Part shown: piece by piece, positions 38,182 to 38,590 of the stretch | How the letters are laid out: each line of letters opens with the position of its first letter | Numbering within the stretch: the first letter of the stretch is position 1 | Source: an uncultured Flavobacteriales bacterium | GTDB lineage: Bacteria; Bacteroidota; Bacteroidia; Palsa-965 | DNA length: 38,590 bases | Assembly (NCBI GenBank): GCA_937974275.1 | Contig: CALJIF010000142.1 | Location: 1 to 38,590 of the forward strand | Direction of reading: 5' to 3' | Position numbers and translations under genes: made by a program | The notes under the pieces: model-generated | What the model was told of the DNA's origin: nothing | Seen by the model: only the letters and a program-made list of their open reading frames with translations | Databases searched by the model: none

Positions 38182-38590
38182 ATGCAATGGATAAAAAAAC
38201 TGACGCATTTTGGCGTTTCAGATTTAACGGACGAGATTGACAGACGTCGACTGGTGCTGTTAAACACGTTTTATCTGATCAGTTCGATCACCTTTGTTGC
38301 AGCAACCGTACAATCGTATTTATGCGATGAAGCCCGCGTATTCACAGCTATATTTATTTTGTGTGCACTCTTTCAGGTCGGCCTTATTTTTATTCTGAAA
38401 GGCTTCAGCGGATTGGCAGAGATATGGTTAATGCTGATTGTGAATATCAATCTGTTTTTCTTCAACAATGTTCAAGGACTGGAAGCCGGCGTTTACCTCT
38501 ATTTCTTTCCGGTGCTTTTGGCGAATGCATACATCGCCGATTTCAGAAAACCACTTGCTTCTATTATCAGTATTGGTATTTCATTTACAA
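38182..38590 (+). CDS. Multi-pass membrane protein, N-terminal part (cut by right edge)
   Basis: From the ATG at 38182 (MQWIKKLTHFGVSDLTDEID) the frame is open to the window end, 136 residues. At least four hydrophobic segments can be seen: LLNTFYLISSITFVAATV, VFTAIFILCALFQVGLIFIL, IWLMLIVNINLFFFNN and VYLYFFPVLLANAYIADF. A short cytosolic N-terminus followed by a compact helix bundle is a layout used as an N-terminal input region of sensor histidine kinases and cyclases in Bacteroidetes, but no signalling domain is visible in the part present. Treat it as an unidentified membrane protein. A TAAAATTG element (38155-38162) lies about 19 bases upstream. Confidence 0.75.
   Translation, partial: MQWIKKLTHFGVSDLTDEIDRRRLVLLNTFYLISSITFVAATVQSYLCDEARVFTAIFILCALFQVGLIFILKGFSGLAEIWLMLIVNINLFFFNNVQGLEAGVYLYFFPVLLANAYIADFRKPLASIISIGISFT

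Noticed and set aside
1..38590. Mobile element, prophage, integron, defence island or biosynthetic cluster
   Set aside because: No transposase, integrase, phage structural, restriction, toxin-antitoxin or assembly-line genes, no terminal repeats and no abrupt change in coding style were seen.

Overview
The window looks like a chromosomal segment of a Bacteroidota (Bacteroidetes) bacterium of moderate GC. The evidence is internal. Start codons lack Shine-Dalgarno sequences. Many genes carry the phylum-typical -7 promoter element TAnnTTTG. The gene families (short CarB, RecQ with an extra C-terminal helical domain, PaiB-like protein, TPR/PD40 envelope protein, collagen-like and YadA-like surface protein with the N-terminal domain common in this phylum) fit as well. 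I cannot place it more finely than the phylum. No phage, transposon, plasmid, CRISPR, tRNA or rRNA was seen. Coding density is very high and no gap between genes exceeds 300 bases.

Layout. 1-5.0 kb: left-truncated lemA and htpG on the minus strand, then a plus-strand operon of pgeF/yfiH, a secreted YD-repeat-like protein and a WD40 protein, closed by a bidirectional terminator. 5.1-12.1 kb: recQ (minus), then a plus-strand cluster of a 1049-residue collagen-like/YadA-like surface protein, a family 2 glycosyltransferase and a beta-barrel protein. 12.1-17.5 kb (minus): Nudix hydrolase, M14 metallopeptidase, carB and rpmH, the last too short for ordinary ORF cut-offs. 17.7-21.9 kb: an MsbA-like ABC exporter (plus) facing rsmG, an ECF-like sigma factor and a membrane glycosyltransferase (minus). 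22.1-26.2 kb (plus): a small exported protein, tgt, an LptF/LptG permease, an OB-fold-like protein and an ankyrin protein. 26.2-31.9 kb: ispE (minus), accA (plus), a beta-propeller lipoprotein (minus), then PaiB-like, propeller, GNAT and small exported proteins (plus). 32.0-38.6 kb: a large TPR/PD40/SPOR-like envelope protein (minus), M16 peptidase, O-methyltransferase and an unknown protein (plus operon), mtgA (minus), and a right-truncated membrane protein (plus).

Most genes are housekeeping: chaperone, DNA repair, pyrimidine/arginine, fatty acid, isoprenoid and peptidoglycan precursors, tRNA and rRNA modification. The accessory content is mainly cell-envelope proteins.

The points most worth a second look are these. 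(1) A set of promoters has its -7 element only 3-8 bases from the start codon, implying leaderless mRNAs. (2) Five of seven convergent gene pairs abut or overlap at their stop codons. (3) The collagen-like fibre gene is tightly linked to a glycosyltransferase. (4) An envelope protein carries three SPOR-like modules where related proteins have an OmpA domain. (5) A tRNA-guanine transglycosylase lacks the usual zinc cysteines.
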